Below are positions 62,163 to 64,000 of a stretch of DNA of 64,000 bases, in pieces. Source of the stretch: Gymnogyps californianus (lineage: Eukaryota > Chordata > Aves > Accipitriformes > Cathartidae); contig NC_059500.1 in NCBI RefSeq assembly GCF_018139145.2, forward strand, positions 18,476,101-18,540,100, given 5' to 3'. The position numbers and the translations under genes were made by a program. The stretch's first letter is position 1. Every line of letters begins with the position of its first letter. The notes below the pieces were generated by a model. It was not told the origin of the DNA and ran no database searches. It worked only from the letters and a program-made list of their open reading frames with translations.

Positions 62163-62520
62163 GTGGGGTTCCTGCCACAGGATACAGTCCTTCATGAAGG
62201 TCACCAATGTGGGTCCTTTCCACAGGCTGTAGCTCTTCAAGAATTGCTCCAACGTGGGTCCTTTCTACAGGGTACAGTCCTTCAGAAACGGGCTGCTCCA
62301 GTATGGTTCTCCCACGGGTCACAGCTCCTGCCAGGAGCCTACTCCAGTGTGTGCTCTCCATGAGCCCATGCAGCTTCCTTCACGGCATATCCACCTGCTG
62401 CAACATAGGGTCCTCCTTCACGGGCTGCAGAGAGGATATCTGCTCCACTGTGGACCTCCATGGGCTGCAGGAGGACAGCCTGCCTCACCATGATCTTCAC
62501 CACGGGCTGCAGGGGAATCT
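62163..62520 (-). repeat. Imperfect tandem modules inside the long LTR
   Basis: Roughly 45-50-base units recur, each with a gtgggtcctttc-like block, a ccacgggctgcag-like block and a cagtccttca-like block on +. On the minus strand the open frame here has a matching repeating peptide pattern (PVERTHVGAILEEL then PVERTHIGDLHEGL). This is known internal structure of the LTR family and not a separate satellite. Confidence 0.6.
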
Positions 62521-62839
62521 CTGCTTCGGTGCCTGGAGCACCTCCTCCCCCTCCTTCTTCACTGACCTTGGTGTCTGCAGGGCTGTTTCTCTCACATATT
62601 CTCAGTCCTCTCTCACAACTGTTGTGCAGCAGTTTTTACTCTTTCTTAAATATGTTTTCACAGAGGAGCTACCAATGTTGCTGATAGGCTCAGCTTTGGC
62701 CAGGAGTGGCTCTGTCTTGGAGCTGGCTGGAACTGGTTCTGTCCCACATGGGCGCATCTCCTGGTGTCTTCTCACAGAAGCCACCCCTGCAGCCCCACTC
62801 TGCTACCAAAACCTTGCTATGTAAATCCAATACACCCAG

Positions 62840-64000
62840 TGAAGGTGTATTTAAGAGATTTGGATCTACTTGCTGCTTATTCTTCAGCTGTTCCATTGTG
62901 CTCCCACTGCTTCTGGAGTTATATTGCAAACCAGATGAAAATGATCTGGATTAAAAATGATCTTGCAATGATAGACCTATACTTCTGCTACTGTATATTG
63001 ACTTGAAAATATTTTTTCATGATGATATAACTTAGTAATTTCAAACCAATTTTACTGGGATGGATGAAGTCTAGACACAGTGGCAACATTTCCTTTTCAA
63101 AACAAACACACTAAGCACATTTCTTCTTATTTGTTGGAAAGGTTACATTGATTTTCTGTTAAACAGCTTTTTGATAAGACCACTTAGCAGAAAAATGTTT
63201 TGTAGTTCTGGACCTTCATGCTTTCAGTGACCTTGGTATTGTTGTGTTGTGTGAAGGCATCTGCTGACCTCACCTTTTTGGCAAGTGCTACCTATCAACT
63301 TAGGTCATGGCTTTAGGAATTTTGGGTCAAGTGCCTCCTGTTACTGAATTTTATGATGAATTTAATACTGTCAAATGTATTAATGCTTTCAAAATAAGGA
63401 TGTTGTTATTTAGTTTAGCTTGTAGGTACTTGGTCTTTTCTCTCTGTGTTCAGGAAGAGGGGAGAGGCAGGTTTCCTGAATTTGTCTAGGAAAAGAGGAA
63501 AACAGTGGGAGTAATGTTGTGGCCATGGTCTGGTAATGATAATATAATTAAGGATTTTCATGTTTTCTAGAAAACTATAGGAACCAGGACTTTGTAGTAA
63601 CAGAAGGTGCTCTGGTTCCCCAAATATCTGCTGGAAAAAAATGGATGTAGATAGTTCATTAAGATTTTTAAATATATGGAGTATGAGTTCTTTCTGAAGG
63701 AGAAAATTTCTGGAAGAGAAACTGTTTTAACATGAGGAAAAAGAAAATTCAGAAAATCTAAAAATGGAAGATATGAACAGTTTCACACTGTTTCCTGTTT
63801 TCTCCAGGAAAAAAAAGAGGTTGTGAGAGCTGTAGAATAAGGATTAAAGATTTAAAAATAATGACCTGTTGAGTAGGGTCTCATGAAAAGTAAAACCAAA
63901 CTGTAGAGCTGTTGGGAGAACAATCTGCTACAGAAGATTAATTTAAATGCCCAACAGCAATTCTGAAATCTCCTTTTTTTTAAGCTACAGGGGAAACATA
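62840..64000. other. Unique AT-rich DNA
   Basis: No gene, transposon or RNA gene recognised after the LTR. Short frames of up to 60 codons only. Confidence 0.5.

Larger units (their letters stand above)
61768..62834 (-). mobile_element. Avian endogenous retrovirus solo LTR, ~1.07 kb family
   Basis: On + it starts tgtggtgggttgaccttggc and ends aaccttgctatgtaaatccaataca, so on minus it starts TGTATTGG and ends CCCACCACA (TG...CA). I recognise this as a long LTR common in bird genomes. Flanking pentamers are ctcag (61763-61767) and cccag (62835-62839), a 5-bp duplication with one change. Minus-strand AATAAA lies at 61951-61956, and a TATA-like cttaaata (on +) lies at 62645-62652. The middle (about 62163-62520) holds imperfect tandem units with recurring gtgggtcctttc and acagtccttca on +. 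Several overlapping frames, including one of 205 codons on +, lie inside this LTR and are not host genes. No gag, pol or env region adjoins it. Confidence 0.9.

Noticed and set aside
62207..62824. 205-codon + strand ORF
   Set aside because: It lies entirely within the ~1.07-kb LTR and runs antisense to it. The LTR explains the open frame.

Overview
This window looks like nuclear DNA from a bird. It is A+T-rich and intron/intergenic in character, with no long protein-coding gene on either strand. The avian call rests on interspersed repeats I recognise: a 5'-truncated CR1 LINE with readable reverse-transcriptase residues, three copies of the ~590-bp LTR whose ends read TGTCCTGGTTTTGGCTGGG and GGGGTTAAACCACGAC (typical of modern-bird genomes), one ~1.07-kb LTR that starts TGTATTGG on its own strand, and one 342-bp class-II-like LTR with a perfect 6-bp target duplication. 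I see no tRNA, rRNA, CRISPR array or bacterial-type gene.

Layout: 1-7.9 kb is mostly unique DNA with three short exon-like open segments (1091-1354, 2600-2710, 6381-6512). 7.9-11.5 kb carries two LTRs of one family in opposite orientation (7947-8532 minus, 10865-11455 plus). 16.9-17.85 kb is the CR1 fragment on the minus strand. 17.9-31.5 kb is unique AT-rich DNA with small hairpins and one exon-like segment near 29.9 kb. A run of 30 C followed by a T/C tract sits at 31537-31610. A solo LTR lies at 32567-32908. 33-54.5 kb is unique DNA with a candidate 31-nt microexon at 51406-51436. 54508-54747 is a 240-base uninterrupted purine tract, directly abutting the third ~590-bp LTR (54750-55351). 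57.9-59.7 kb holds an exon-like segment and a 57-bp near-perfect inverted repeat 1.3 kb apart. 61768-62834 is the ~1.07-kb LTR, and the rest is unique DNA.

No set of genes works together here in a way I can support. The exon-like segments (good acceptor plus open, codon-like sequence) may be exons of a spliced coding or noncoding transcript, or decayed retrocopies. None matches a protein I can name. Most short ORFs in the window are chance or repeat-derived. The best candidates for something undescribed are the 57-bp inverted repeat with its adjoining open frames, the 31-nt microexon, and the coding-like 1091-1354 segment. All are modest claims that need alignment to other bird genomes and to RNA data.
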